Positions 24,521 through 36,828 of a stretch of DNA of 64,000 nt are shown here, in pieces. The translations under genes were made by a program, and so were the position numbers. The notes beneath the pieces are model-generated. The model searched no databases. It saw only the letters and a program-made list of their open reading frames with translations, and had not been told where the DNA came from. The DNA is from Ichthyophis bannanicus (lineage: Eukaryota; Chordata; Amphibia; Gymnophiona; Ichthyophiidae), in assembly GCA_033557465.1 (NCBI GenBank), contig CM066035.1, positions 924,134,522 to 924,198,521 of the forward strand, given 5' to 3'. Position 1 is the stretch's first letter. The number at the start of each line of letters is the position of its first letter.

Positions 24521-25541
24521 CCATATATGCAAGTCAGGTATTAGTTTTGAGTGCTGAACCCCTCATCTGTGAGTCTGAATTTTCGAGTAAGTGGCGTGAT
24601 CTGTTCTAGTTGGAGGAAAACAGATGGGTTCCAATCAGGGCCGGCCCCAGAGTTGGTTCAAGGTTTTGGTACCATAAGCAGACCTTAAGCCTTATGCCCC
24701 CCATGGCTGTCAGACTCTATTGTTTAGCTTTTAATGCTCTGCTCTTTGCTGTTCCCAAGAAGCTGCTGCCCAAGGCCACAGACTAGTATGCCTAGTGGAG
24801 GGCCAACCCTGGTTACAATATCACATCTGCATAAAGTCATATGCAGCTTGGAGGGTGCCCCAGGGTGGGAGTGGTTTGGGGCAAAATGGCAAGCGGAGTC
24901 CAGGTATTTCACTGTTTACAGGGAGTGATGGGTCAGCCCATTGCTCTAACCCCCCTCCGGGAATGATACTGGACAGATACATATAAAAGATGGTCCCTAC
25001 TATCTTGGGGAGCTCAACCTTAAAATGAAGTTTGTGAAGCTCCTGGTTAGGAAGGCAGAGCTTGTGGAAAAAAAGATTATTTTACAGTGCAGGTTGGCTA
25101 CTGAGCCACTCTCAATCTGACAGTAGAGGAATGTGTTTCACGGGCTGAGGGTTATAAGACGCAGGAAGCTAAGCTGCCCCCTGAGCAGAAAGAGGGGCTT
25201 CTGGAAATATGGGAGGATTACATAAAATCACTCACTCCAAGAGCCCAGAGCAATGTCTTCAGTACTTTGAGAAACCCCTGAAGATGGTACGGGAGGGGGA
25301 TGATGTGGAGTGTGTGATCCCTGGAAGGGGGGGATGGGCATGCCTCATCCTTGGGGGCCCATAAGAACAAAATGTGCCCCCAAGCTCTGTTATTTCTTGA
25401 AGAAGTGGGAAAGTGAGGAATGGGGGGTGGTCTCTGGGGAGGGCTAAGGAAGGAAGTGATATGGGGTGGGATGGGCAATGGGTGTGAGGGATAAAATGAA
25501 AATATTGTATTGCATTTGGTTTGGTGTTTGCAGTGTTGTAT
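24521..25541. other. No gene recognised
   Basis: Nothing here could be assigned. A palindromic GGGCCGGCCC at about 24643-24652 may mark the end of a DNA transposon. The frame spanning 25218-25640 on the minus strand has no recognisable domain and crosses the hairpin described next. Confidence 0.4.
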
Positions 25542-25666
25542 CAACACCATTGCTATCTTTGCAGTTTTCCGGGTCATGCTGAGTAAGTGGAACCAACGTG
25601 GCATGACCCGGAAAACTGCAAAGATCATGGTTCTAGCCACGGAAGCCTAAGAGAACAACACCATTG
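25542..25666. repeat. Perfect 25-bp hairpin between 11-bp direct repeats
   Basis: Arms 25555-25579 and 25601-25625 are perfect reverse complements (inner part TTTGCAGTTTTCCGGGTCAT) with a 21-base loop. The direct repeat CAACACCATTG flanks the structure at 25542-25552 and 25656-25666, as a target-site duplication would. Confidence 0.8.
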
Positions 25667-25984
25667 TTATTGTTGACTCTGATGTGCAATAAAAAAAGAT
25701 TTTTGCTAAAACAAAGGATATTAAGGAATCCTCTGTGATTATCCCAAACCTCTCTCTCACTCTCTCTTTTGTGGTTTATTTCAGGTGTGGGCATCCTCTT
25801 GCAGAGATCATTTCACTCAGAATTTTATCCTATGTTAACAGCCCTGTTTTTTAAAGGATCCTGATTTCATGCCTTTGGCTACATGCACTGCAACCCCCAA
25901 GCCCCAGTACTTGTGCCTGCCTGTACTTGTGTGCACACATGTGACACATCTGCTGAGATGCCAAATCGCATTTAGTTGTGGCAT

Positions 25985-27014
25985 TTCCAAGATGGCAGCA
26001 GTTAGCTGAACTCTGTGGCTGCATACTTTTTTCCTCTTACCGTTTTTTCCTATTGAACTTATGGCACCAAAGAAGAAAGGAGGGGGACGGCTAAGAATTC
26101 CAAAGCCTCCCCTGTGGATCCCAAGCAGTCATCTGCAGCTCAACTACAGAAAAACACTGCTGACTTGAAAACCGCGAGTGGGGGCCAGTCCCTGCGGCAG
26201 CACTCAACACCACTTGAGAAGCGCTTGGCTCCAGATAGGAGAGAAGTGGCGGTCGATACCCCTAACTCTCGGAATGGGAGCGGGAGTGGGGTTGTGACTA
26301 TCCCCCTGTATACACCTACACCTGCACAGACCTGTGCTTTGGCAGTGGCGACAGACGGTGGGAATCAGAACGACGACTCCATGTTTTTTTCTCTGATAGA
26401 ACAAGGACAAGTGGATGTCTCTGCAGCCCAAGCAGCATGTCCCCCCAGTCAGGTAATAGGTTGGGTGCCTGAGATGTCTGATTTCTATTTGGAATATGTT
26501 ACTTAAGCTGGAAGTCACGGTCTCTAAGAACGCGGTATGCAGACTGTCGGGCAGATCGCTCGGAAGCAAGACAGGGTATATCAGGAAGTAAATGCAAAAC
26601 TGCTGGATTAGGAAAAGAAAGCGAATGAGTCTGATAAAGTGATTGATTCACTTTTCTACATAGGAAGCTCGAATCCTGTGAAAATCAGATGAGATATTTG
26701 AACTCATGGATTTTAAATTTCCTTTGCGTGTTGCATATGTTGCCTATTGAACTTTTTAAGAAATACACAGTTAAATACATGTTGAAGGCCTTAAAGATAC
26801 TGGATTTGGTTATTTCTCCAACGAACAGGGTATAGTATTTGCCTTCTGGAAAACTGCGAGAAGTAGAAAGTAATCAACAGCCATTTAATGTCTCTGACCT
26901 ACTTGAAACCTCAAATGTAGATGTCCAAGAAAGAGCTACATTATTGGTGTTGTTTGTTTTTAAGCAAGATCAGAGCCGAGTGTTATGTCTGTACTTTAAG
27001 AAGATGACAGAAGG
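25985..27014 (+). pseudogene. Second Tx1/L1-type LINE ORF1 remnant
   Basis: A 5' UTR-like start (CCAAGATGGCAGCAG at about 25988) leads to an ATG at 26061 (MAPKKKGG). After a frame change, 26090-26506 reads KNSKASPVDPKQSS and onward. Frames are lost through the coiled coil and RRM, and 26839-27010 gives VSDLLETSNVDVQERATLL, then LFVFKQDQSRVLCLYFKKM. It is the same family as 197-1375 and is cut at 27015 by another repeat. Confidence 0.6.
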
Positions 27015-27252
27015 TGCTAGACCAGTCCAGACAAGTGGGTTGTGTTCCCCAATCATCAGATTGGTGGATACAAAGAACCAGGTTTCAATGACATCATTCC
27101 CATGCCTCTATTCACCTCAACCACCAGAGGACCCTTCAGTATTCGTCCCAAAGCACATGGGAGAAATATGGAAAGCCTCACACAACCTCGAGTGTGCTAA
27201 GGCAACTTTTTTTTAGAGGAAAACTGAGCAAGATAAAAAACATCTCCCTGGC
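27015..27252 (+). repeat. Unassigned repeat sharing its start with 47501
   Basis: TGCTAGACCAGTCCAGACAA at 27015-27034 recurs at 47501-47520 with one mismatch and the match runs on to AGTGG. The following bases diverge. It interrupts the LINE ORF1 here, so it may be the end of a mobile element. No coding content. Confidence 0.45.
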
Positions 27253-27293
27253 TGAGGGCTGTGACATCAAGAATCTTGATGTCACAGCCCTCA
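27253..27293. repeat. Perfect 19-bp palindrome at L2 junction
   Basis: Arms 27253-27271 and 27275-27293 (TGAGGGCTGTGACATCAAG and its reverse complement) are separated by AAT. The right arm is the first recognisable L2 sequence (DVTA). Confidence 0.9.
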
Positions 27294-28697
27294 TCCTACT
27301 AAAGCGCCTACTGGAGATTGGTCTCCAAGACACTACCATAAAATGGTTTCAATCATACCTTGAAGACAGACAACAAAAAGTAACATCCGATAACCTCACC
27401 TCAGCACCCTTCCGTACAACTCAAGGAGTTCCCCAAGGCTCCTCACTATCTGCACTCCTCTTCAATATCTATATTCAACCTATATGCAAAATATTTAATA
27501 AATACAAGATACAATATGCAATATACGCCGACGATATCATGGCATATACTCCTATCCACCTGGATGCTCCAGACTATACCCCCATATCAACCTGCATTCA
27601 TGAAATAATGACCTGGCTTACTAACAACTTAAAAATAAACATAAAAAAATCTGAAGCAATCATCATCGCAAGGGAATCCACATTCACTCCTCCTACTACT
27701 ATCAACATCTCAAATATACCAATCACTATAAAAGAAGAAGTTTGGTATCTTGGAGTGATACTAGACAAACAACTTACCCTCCAAGTGCACATCAACAAGA
27801 TGTCTAAAACAGCCTTCTTTAAACTAGCAATGCTCCGAAGACTAAAACCTCTTCTCAATAAAGAACACTTCCATACAGTATGCCAGGCAATCATCACACC
27901 TGTACTGGACTACTGTAATCTCCTCTTCTAAGGTCTACCCAAACAATCCACTCGACCCCTTCAAATAGTCCAAACCACTGCTGCCCGTATTATAGCTGGC
28001 ACATCAATACAAGACCATATAATTCCCATAATACATGATCTGCACTGGCTGCCAATCTCTTCACGAGCAAAATGTAAATCAGCACTCGCTATCTTCAAGA
28101 TCAAAAACAACATGTCAGCAGGAATACTACAAGAGCTCATCGGAACCGAAGCAAGCAAAAGACCAGACAGAAACAGCACTAAAAACACAATACCAACTCC
28201 TAGTCTATTCACAAGAACCAATAAATCCACATTCATGAGGGCTTTCTCTCTTGCTGCCCCTGCTATTTGGAATGAATTCCCGGAAAAGCTAAGATCCACA
28301 ACTGATCTAAAAGATTTATGGAAGTTACTCAAAACTACCCTATTCATTGAACATTTCAATGAAGATCCCAAATCTCAGTAACCTTCACATGGAACCTTGT
28401 CTATTCCACCACATTAACCGATTTACGCAAGCCAAGCTATCTGCACCATTCCCCCTTCTATTACTCATACTACGATGTATATAGTTTTACTCCCACCTAA
28501 CTCTACCCTTCATTTACATAAAAACTCTTTGGAGATTATTTATATCTTGAAGTATGAAGTTACAAGAGACTGTTTAAGTTTTTGATATGTGATGTTACTG
28601 TTACAATTGAAAGTTCTTTGTAAAAGTTGAAGTTAATGTTAACCGCCTTGATTAAATGAAAATGCGGTATATAAAAACTGTTAAATAAATAAATAAA
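27272..28697 (+). mobile_element. L2-clade LINE, 5'-truncated
   Basis: The frame 27194-27931 encodes most of an L2 RT: LLKRLLEIGLQDTTIKWFQS, FRTTQGVPQGSSLSALLF, the catalytic Y-A-D-D (QYAIYADDIMAYT) and EVWYLGVILDKQL. One stop at 27929-27931 separates it from the C-terminal part (GLPKQSTRPLQIVQTTAARI; LHWLPISSRAKCKSALAI; FSLAAPAIWNEFPEKLRS) ending about 28381. The 3' UTR ends with the paired ACCGC/GCGGT hairpin at 28641-28671 and a (TAAA)n tail to 28697. This is the best preserved L2 of the window. Confidence 0.85.
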
Positions 28698-30040
28698 TGT
28701 ATATACGTATCTCAGAGTAGATGAAGGAATGACATTCAAGCAGAAATTCCTGAGAGAGAAGATCAGTAAAGAATAATATAGGAGATTAAAATCGTTATTG
28801 AAAAGGGCTTTAACATCACGGGATAAGATACAAGCAATCAATCAGCTGGCAATTCCTGTACTCTCATACAGCTTTGGGACTGTGGAATGGCCTCTTAAAG
28901 ATCTTGAAAAACTGCATGTGCGAACAAGGAAATTCCTCCATGCTTATGAGGTAATTTACAAGAATCAGTGTAGGCCAAGACTGTACATTCCAGGAGCTGA
29001 AGGAGGAGTAGACCTCATAAAAGATTGATTACATCTGCAGAGCTACTATCATAAGCCTCCAGGCCTACCTGACAGCATCATTGGATTCAAATATGCAAAA
29101 AGTGCTGAAATATTAAAGTAAACATCCAGAATCTGTCTCCATCATCAAACTTAAGACAAGCATTGCAATGACTAGAAAGAATGAGTGAGAATCCACAAGC
29201 ACACACAGGAAAGGAAGCAACAGAATTTGCAAAACAAAAGAGAAAAAATCTTCAAAGAATTAGATCAGCAAATGAGGTAAAAGAAGTGGCAAATGCACAA
29301 ATACAGTGAGAAATACAAAGTGTTACTCCAGGAACCTTTTTTCAATCAAGAATGGACACATGAATGGTTAAAGAGAGGTGAACTGAAACCGAAGGATGAG
29401 AGATTGATAGTTGCAGCCCAGGACAGCGGATTACGGATGAGATGGTTTATGGTGAGTATTGAAAAAACTGGCAAAACAGACATATGTTGATTCTGTAAGA
29501 AAGAGCTGGAAACAGTGACTCACCTCATAGCTGGCTGTGACGTTCTGATGGCGGGAAAATTCTATAAAGAAAGGCACAACAAAGTAGCACGCTTCATCCA
29601 TTTGAAACTCTGTAAACACTACGTCACTGTCCCTGAAAAGCACGGGGATCATGAGCCTAGGAGAATTACAGAGAATTAAGAGGTTATGATCACTTGGGAC
29701 ATTCCTATTCTGATGGATAAGAAACTGGATGTGAGGAAACCCGACAGAGTGGTAAAGGAGAAAAAGGAGAACGGCCTTGATAATGGAGGTGCCGGTTCCA
29801 AGTCATTATTCTGTGAATCACATGGCAAGAAGGTAGAAGATCCTGAAGTACCAAGAAATGCGGTCAGAGACCAAGAAAATGTGGCAGAAAGATACAGAAA
29901 TATTTCTCAATGTATTGGGATTCACAGGCTTGATAAAGAAGAACTTCCAAGCACATTTTGACAAACTACTCATACATGTTGCATCATGCCAAAGAGAGCT
30001 TCCTTCTGGAGTTCGTAAGATGTAAGTACCATGTTGAGCA
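28698..30040 (+). mobile_element. R4-like LINE with restriction-enzyme-like endonuclease, 3' part
   Basis: Truncated at the 5' end. Broken frames give the post-RT region (YLRVDEGMTFKQKFLREKIS; IQAINQLAIPVLSYSFGTVE; RTRKFLHAYEV), then a cysteine/histidine block (CKKELETVTHLIAGCDVL, near 29500) with YKERHNKVARFIH, and TWDIPILMDKKLDVRKPDRV near 29690-29745. The C-C-H-C knuckle followed by R-P-D is typical of LINEs with a restriction-like endonuclease (R2/R4 groups). R4/Dong-type is my choice from sequence style. A second copy of the same family lies at 40612-41110 in inverse orientation. Confidence 0.65.
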
Positions 30041-30600
30041 TTAGCAGTAAATTTGAGAGACTGGCTTAGAAGTGAGGTTCATGACTGTCATGGTATGCGC
30101 AAAACTAAATTGCCTAATATTAACAGCCAAAAACAGGTACTTACTAACATCCAAACAACAGAAATCACCCATTGATAATCGTCCAAAATAATTACAACTT
30201 AAAACATCCAATTGTGCTTAATAATGATGACTTTATCTTTAATGCAAAAATACAAAGATAGGGGGAAAAGATCTCAGTTTGCCCTATGGTCCAAAAAATG
30301 GATCCATATCTTAATGGATGAGGGCACAGATCCTCATTGGTCAGAAAAAAACCCTAACTACCTTTTTATGATTTAATATTTAATGAATTTTAAAATGCTG
30401 TTGTTATTTTAATAGTATTTTAAAAGAACCTCATTTCATTTCTCATTTCTCTTGGCAAAAATAGCAATGAAAAGCTCCCAATGAACTTATCTTTATCTTA
30501 GTCCATCGTCACAGGAATCAGCTCTCTGAGGATACGCTGAAAGTCACTTAGCGAGGTTAGCAGTGGATCCTACATTTGATGTCCCTGTCTGTGCGGACAG
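30041..30600. other. AT-rich DNA, no gene recognised
   Basis: No open frame of interest. It may be the body of the Penelope-type terminal repeat that ends at 30632-30679 on the minus strand, but no domain supports this. Confidence 0.3.
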
Positions 30601-30624
30601 CAAGAATAGCAATTAGTGCTGCAA

Positions 30625-30690
30625 TAAATCATACACCCGATGTAGCTATGTTTCGCCACAAGGCTGCCTCAGGAGTGTAACCGAATAACT
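30625..30690 (-). ncRNA. Hammerhead-ribozyme-like motif in Penelope-type terminus
   Basis: On the minus strand, stem I pairs 30679-30673 (UACACUC) with 30638-30632 (GGGUGUA), seven pairs with one G-U. Between them lie CUGAGG(C)A, stem II GCC/GGC with UUGU loop, GAAAC and a short stem III ending CAUC before the cleavage position. The core has one extra C and the expected GUC reads AUC, as CpG decay would give. Penelope-like elements are known to carry such motifs with very short stem III. Activity is doubtful. Confidence 0.55.
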
Positions 30691-30806
30691 GAAGAAATAG
30701 AGCAAAAATCTATAATTAAATCCTTAAAAACATTAAAATGGAAGAATAATCTATAAAGTCACTTCTAAACTAAAGCCGATCATTGGCTATCAGAAAACTA
30801 ATATAG

Positions 30807-31279
30807 TGTACTGGGGACACTCAATATCCATGAATCACTGTTGTTATGTAGCATTACACTTATGATACTTAAATCCTTATAGAATTATAATCTGAGTTTA
30901 AAATTTAATCCTTACAGGATTCTAGATTCTTTTCGCCACTCTGCCATAATCATCAATGGGCGATAACGGTGCAGCAGAAATGCCAGCTCATCTATTAAGC
31001 TTTCTATTATATGAGATCGATACAATGTACAGGTAAGGGATGGAACTATTTAGTAACTTTCTTATAGTGAATTTAAAGCCGTAATTCAATTTTTGAATGA
31101 AGTGGCCATTGTGGTCAGAGAACTGATTGCTAAGACTAGAGTGTTATGTAGGGAAGAATCTAGAACCCTGTAAGGATTAAATTTGAAACTCTGATTATAA
31201 TTCTCTAAGAAGGGTTTAAGTATCATTAATGTAATGTTACATAACAGTGATTCATGGATATTGAGTGTCCCCAGTGTAC
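30807..31279. repeat. Long inverted repeat 1
   Basis: Left arm 30807-30932 and right arm 31153-31279 are imperfect reverse complements over about 126 bases (for example GACACTCAATATCCATGAAT left, and its complement on the right) around a loop of about 220 bases. No coding content. Confidence 0.85.
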
Positions 31280-31676
31280 CATAGAGGTTATCTACTGCAA
31301 AACATAATTAAACAGTTTTAAATAGTCTACAATGTGAAACCATAATATGCCTGCCTATAATTTAAAATTCGGACTATATCTATTGTCACTAACCTTTTAA
31401 TAATAATAGCAACAGAGTGCTGCCCACGCTCAGACTTCAGAGGCACTTCCCCACCATTGGGATCTAACAGCTGAAAACGCCGCGCATGCGGACTCAGTTA
31501 CGATCGCCTCTTTTATGCTCAAAAGGGAACCTACCTATCACATGACTCAGCGTCACAATTTAAACTCCACCGACCAAACACTATCGAATTTTAAATTATA
31601 GGCAGGCATGTTATGGTTTCACATTGTAGACTATTTAAAACTGTTAAATTATGTTTTGCATTAGATAACCTCTATG
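31280..31676. repeat. Long inverted repeat 2, abutting the first
   Basis: Left arm 31280-31371 and right arm 31585-31676 are reverse complements over 92 bases with few mismatches (for example TTTAAATAGTCTACAATGTG left). The loop of about 213 bases is GC-richer and holds CGCCGCGCATGCG. It starts at the base where inverted repeat 1 stops. Confidence 0.85.
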
Positions 31677-31699
31677 AGCAGGAACGGATTTCACAATTA

Positions 31700-31880
31700 A
31701 GATCGACCTATCAGAACGAATTACAAACCGTCCCATATTATAAGTGTTAAACCCCTGAAGAAACATACAGTGAAACGCGGAAGTAGTACTTTATGTCGGC
31801 GTTGGGGCCACTTCTGAATAAACGGAGAAACGTTTGAATGACAGCAACGCTGGGGACACGTGTTCATGATATGGCAACAA
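31700..31880 (+). mobile_element. Penelope-type terminus with hammerhead-like core
   Basis: CUGAAGA (31755-31761), GAAA (31772-31775) and GUC (31795-31797) occur in hammerhead order. Stem III can extend through AAGT (31781-31784) and ACTT (31788-31791). Stem I is weak (two pairs, a mismatch, then AAC/GUU-type pairing). AATAAA follows at about 31816. It mirrors the minus-strand motif at 30632-30679 across the inverted repeats. Confidence 0.45.
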
Positions 31881-32185
31881 GAAATTAAGATAAGCAAATG
31901 TTTCAAGTTCTAAGTTATAGAAGCCTTTTATAGTTCTTTAAAAATAATAAGAAGGTCATTGATGCTAATGTAACCTATGAGCTTTATTACAAGGCTCGTT
32001 GTTTGTAAGTCTGAGACCTTCATGGGGAAAAAAAAAGGTAGTTTGAAGTTATCTATAGTTTTGGATGAAAGCTTTACAAGAGCAATTTATAATAACAACT
32101 GCTGTTGGTGATTTTTTGAGTGTACTTCATATTATTTAATTATTCACACTCTGAATAAAGACCTTATTTATAGTGCCTAACAAAT
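31881..32185. other. No gene recognised
   Basis: AT-rich sequence without recognisable coding or repeat signature. Confidence 0.4.
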
Positions 32186-32189
32186 GTCT

Positions 32190-32930
32190 GCAGGGGCTAC
32201 CAAGCTCCACTCCATTCAAGAAGATGCCTGTGCTCGGGTAGAATGGGCATGCAAACTCTCCAGAACTGGCTGGTTCTGTAACACATATGCCAAGGCAAAG
32301 GCCTCCTTAATCCAGCTCCCCAAAGTCGACATAGCTGCCATGTCACCCCTGCGCGGGCCAGCAAACAGCACAAAAAGATGGTCAAACTTATGAAAGGAAT
32401 TTGTAACCTCCAAGTAACGGAGAAGCATCCTCCAGACAACCACAAGGCGAAGATCCATATCTTTCCCCCGACACTAATCCTTAGAGGAGGAGGACAGGCA
32501 TACCACCTGATTCATGTGAAAGGCAGAAAGCAGGTTAGGCAAGAAGGAAGGCACGGGCAGAATGGAAAGACAGATAAGGATCTCGGCAAGACAGAGTTTG
32601 CAGCTTGGAAATCTGCTTTGCGGAACAAATTGCGACTAAGAAGACCGTATTGAGCATCAAATCCTTTAAAGTAGTGTGCTTCAATGGCTCAAAGGATTCC
32701 ACCTTCAGGGCTCAATACCAGCCACAGATCCCAGGAGAGATCACAGACCAGAGGGGAGGACGCAGAACCAAACCCCCTGGAGAAAGCACGAGGAGGAATA
32801 AACTAAGGGGGGGGGGGGAGATAAATGGGATAACTTCCTTAATCCCTCCTGTAAAAAGGCTGGCCAAAATACATACTTTTTAAAAACCTGCACATGACAG
32901 GAAGCAGGTGTAAATCGCAACATGTGCTAC
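32190..32930 (-). pseudogene. DIRS tyrosine recombinase fragment
   Basis: On the minus strand, broken frames give the middle of a DIRS recombinase: a motif resembling AICSAKQISKLQTLS near 32630-32590 (first catalytic arginine region degraded), and 32440-32216 with LFVLFAGPRRGDMAAMSTLG, KEAFALAYVLQNQPVLESLH and the catalytic H-S-T-R (HAHSTRAQASSW). The terminal tyrosine part is absent. It resembles the inner copy at 58.3-59.3 kb more than copy 2. Confidence 0.7.
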
Positions 32931-32958
32931 TGCAGTCATTCACATGTATTCCCTCATT

Positions 32959-35278
32959 TCTTTTTTTTTATTTTAAAATTTTTACTGAGCAATTCAAACA
33001 TGTAATACAACTTTTGCTTCCATTTTTCAATACAAAAACCAGTCCAACTCCTTTCACTCCAAGTTACTGAAATCTCTCACCCCCTTTCCCTTCCCCCTCC
33101 CCATCATCTATCCCCCTCCCTTCTTTCCCCACCCTCTCTTTCCCCTGCAAATACACCAACATGTTCTGCCATTCATTTTCTAACTTTGATCTCTTCTGCT
33201 TATGAATTGTCGTTAATTGTTCCATTACGTAAATATGACTCAACCTGTTTTCTCAGTGCTCTACTCTGGGCGGCTTCTTCTGTTTCCACCGGTAGACCAC
33301 CTCACACCGGGCTGCACTAAGGCATGCCATAATTTGCTTTCTACTCTCCCGGGGTCCTCCATCTCTCCACCACCCAAACAGGAAAATTAGAGGATCCCTC
33401 CTTATTTCCACCCCCACCACTTGTTTTATCCACTGTTAAATTTCTTGCCAAAGTAGCTGGATCCGTGGGCATGTCCACCACACATGATACATAGTCCCCT
33501 CTTCCCCACAATTCCTCCAGCACCCCTTTGATACGGCAGGATACATCTTATTCAACCTCATTGGGGTATAATACCATCACATTATCACTTTATGCCAATT
33601 TTCTCTAATCGCAATGGAGATAGGCATTTGCTTAACCTGTCCCATAATGGCCTTCCACTATAGGGAATCCAATTGCATCTCCATCTCCCGTTCCCACGCC
33701 CTCGTATATCCTACTTTCTCATCCTTTTGCTGTCCCCCCTCACTGCTTTGTATATCCCTGATATCAGCCCCTTAGACCGCTTTTTCCCATATCATATAGT
33801 CTCCAAATCAGTATAGTCCCTCAATAATCCCTCCTTACCTAATTTTTTTTGCATATAGTGTAATACCTGCCCATAATGAAATAGTCCCCCTTCTCCTAAC
33901 TGGTAATCCTCTCATGGAACCCATTCCCCTCCATCCAAAAATTGACAAAACCACCTAAAGCCTTTCCATTCCCATACCTTAAATATCCCCCCTTCCCTCC
34001 CTGGTTTAAAATCTTCCGTGTAGCACAAAGTTTGCATCACCAAGAATTTAGAATCCTTCCCATCTCCCCCCATCTTTCTCACTCTATCCCAAATCCCAAG
34101 AACATGACTCAAATATGGGTTCCCATCCTTTCCTAAACCCCGCTCCCTCCTACCTAGCCACGGAAGTGCCTCCAGTTTCTTCCCCCGTAGCCCCGCTTCC
34201 TCCAGCTTCACAAAAGTCTTCCATTCATCTCCCTCCCTCCAATCCATCCCATGCCTAATCTGAGTTGCCCAATAATAAGCCAACAAGTCCGGGACCCCCG
34301 GCCCCCCCGCTTCACGGGACCTATACAAAGTTGCTCTTGTCACTCACGGTGGTCGCTTCCACCAGATAAAGTGAAATACTTTACCCGGATGTTTCCGCAT
34401 TTGCCCTACTAGGATTGCTATAGGGAGTGCCTGGAAGAAGTAAAGTACTGTAGGGAGTATATTCATCTTGACGCCCGCTATTCGGCCCATCCAAGACATC
34501 TCCATATCCATCCAGTCTCTCAAATCCTGTCCCACTGCTTTCCATAGTTGAGGATAGTTTGCTCATACAAATCCCCAGGTTTGGCTGTTATTTGCACACC
34601 CACGCCCCTAACTCCTCCCCCACTGCAGGCAGCTCTGTAACCTCCAAAAATTCCAGAATATGCCGTGCCTCACTCTCATCTCTAGCTTGCGCATATAATT
34701 CAGAGTAGAATTGACAGAACCTGTCCCCAATTTGTTTTTCCGTCCTTAAAATTTCTCCCCCCCCCGTCCCTTAATTGCCACTATTGCATTGGCTATCTCC
34801 CCTTTCCGCAGTTTGCAGGCCAGCAATTTCCCCGCCCTGTTGCCCCACTCATAGAATCTCTGCTTTACCCTATCCAATTGAAAAGCTATAGACCCCAACT
34901 GCAACTGATTCAGCTCCAAACATAATTAATTCAAGTGTTTTAATTGCCCCGCCCTCCCCTGCTTGCTATATTGCTTCGTAGCATTTTTAATTTCCTCATG
35001 TAGCTTCTCTTCTGTTTCTTTCCTTATCTTCTTAAACCGGGCTATCCACATGATCAGTCTTCCCCTAACTACCATCTTCATTCCCTCCAACACCCCTAAC
35101 TTTGCCATTATCATTCATCTGCCAATACTCCTGGAGACACTTCTTTACATCCCTAACCACTTCTTCCCTTTTCAGGAGGCTCTCATTTAACCTCCAAAAG
35201 TGGATCCCACCCTTCATTTGTCCTTCCCCAATTTCCAACCACACTGGGGCATGGTCTGACCTTGTTATATTCCCTATC
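32959..35278 (-). mobile_element. L1-clade LINE with internal RT deletion
   Basis: The poly-T start at 32959 marks the 3' tail. Minus-strand frames carry the endonuclease end (ITRSDHAPVWLEI near 35265), the linker (35114-34700) and the C-terminal half of ORF2 (DLRDWMDMEMSWMGRIAG at 34540-34480; SREAGGPGVPDLLAYYWATQ near 34300). The catalytic RT palm between them is missing, with the join at about 34565-34580. Its 5' side is cut at 35278 by the DIRS copy 2 terminus, so DIRS copy 2 inserted into this L1. Confidence 0.75.
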
Positions 35279-35679
35279 ACCAGGAACAAGCAGGAATGTA
35301 GTCTTCACATATGGGTATCGTCGGTACCAACGGAGCCTGCGTGGGAACGCTCCCCAGCGTCCAATAGGAACGCTTTTTGGAGCATCCCTCAGCACATGCA
35401 CGCTGCCTTCCCGCCTTCCCGCCTTTCCAACTGTCCCTCTTCAGTTCTTCGTTTTCCGCGGAGCCAACAGGATCTATTCCCTGTCACTGCAGAAAATTCC
35501 GTTTTTAAATTTATTTTCTTGTGGTCGCGCTGCCTATCGCACGATGCCTACAGGTACCACCGGTTCTTTTCTTTTCATACAAAAAAACCCCCAAACTTAG
35601 ACTTAGACTGTTTCTTTTCAGAAACTTTTCTCTTGGTGCTAGGCGCCATTTTGGGCACTAGGTCCCATATTTCTAAATC

Positions 35680-36828
35680 ATGGAAAAGCCAACTAGTGGT
35701 TTTAAGAAATGTACTAAGTGTGGCGGTACCATTTCCGTCAATGACACCCATGATTGGTGTCTGAAATGTTTAGGACCTGAACATTCTCCAACTGAATGTC
35801 TCTCCTGCATGGGGATGACTAAAAGAGGAAGACAGAACCGGGCTGCAAAGCTCGGTACCCTCTTTTCTTCAGATGCCAGATCCATTGCATCAACATCATC
35901 AAGGGCCTCTTCTTCCTCCCATGGATCTCAGGTAACTAAATATAAAAGCCGGTCCTCAAAGGGTAGCTCTCCTGCTAAGCATCAAGAGGCCATTGGCATT
36001 GCCCTTGAGGGAACCACACTGGCAAAACAGCCTCGGCGGGAGGCTTCGGCTTCCAAAGCATCGATGTGGCTTCAGGATGTTCTTGAGGCCTCAACCTCGC
36101 AAGAACTACCTGTGCCATGCTCAGGGGTTCCAGCCGTCCTTACCGGTACCGACACCCAGGCATCAGCAGCGTCGATAGACCAGAGGTTCCTCGCTATCGA
36201 GCGCAGCATCGCAGCTCTCCTTTTGGCTGCGGTACCGGTGGTCCAACAGGCACCGGTACCGACATTGATACCAATGCCGGTACCGACACCGATGATTCCG
36301 GTACCGACGGTACCGGCCTCGGTGGGAACTCTTCCCATGCCATCTCTGGCTGGAATTGACAAAGCGATACCGGCTCAGTTCGGTACTGACTTTGATCGGT
36401 ACCAGGATCGTGCTTTGCAAGAGCATCGGAGTCAGGAATACTTTGATTCCTCCAATTCCGAAGACTCTGACAATTCTGCTGGCACTAGAGGGTTTCTCCT
36501 AGAAGACCCCTCTTCTCCCCAACGCAGAATGTCACCTCCAGAGGACATGTCATTTCAGGATTTCATTCGTGATATGGCCAAAGGTCTCTCAATCACAGTA
36601 GCTCCTGAAGACGAACCCAGAGCAAAGGAATTGGAAATTCTCCAATATCCTAAAGCTCCTAAGGAGGCAGTCACTCTGCCTATCCATGAAATTCTGCATA
36701 GCTTGATGCTCAGAATGTGGGAGACACCTCTGACTACTTCTCCTCACTCTAGGAGACTTGATACTATGTATCGAGTTCCGCCATGTCCTGGATTTCAGAA
36801 AACTCAGCTCCACACCATTCAATGGTAG
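35680..36828 (+). CDS. DIRS copy 2 gag-like ORF, open
   Basis: An open frame of 382 codons. The N-terminus has a zinc-ribbon-like pair of CxxC motifs (C11, C14, C27, C30; KKCTKCGG and WCLKCLG), then a serine-rich and a proline/valine-rich low-complexity stretch with repeated GTACCG words (residues about 180-230), then an acidic part. Gag of DIRS elements is thought to package the RNA. The frame ends at 36828, but the conserved gag C-terminal part continues in the frame that opens at 36783, so one frameshift separates the two halves. Confidence 0.7.
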   Translation: MEKPTSGFKKCTKCGGTISVNDTHDWCLKCLGPEHSPTECLSCMGMTKRGRQNRAAKLGTLFSSDARSIASTSSRASSSSHGSQVTKYKSRSSKGSSPAKHQEAIGIALEGTTLAKQPRREASASKASMWLQDVLEASTSQELPVPCSGVPAVLTGTDTQASAASIDQRFLAIERSIAALLLAAVPVVQQAPVPTLIPMPVPTPMIPVPTVPASVGTLPMPSLAGIDKAIPAQFGTDFDRYQDRALQEHRSQEYFDSSNSEDSDNSAGTRGFLLEDPSSPQRRMSPPEDMSFQDFIRDMAKGLSITVAPEDEPRAKELEILQYPKAPKEAVTLPIHEILHSLMLRMWETPLTTSPHSRRLDTMYRVPPCPGFQKTQLHTIQW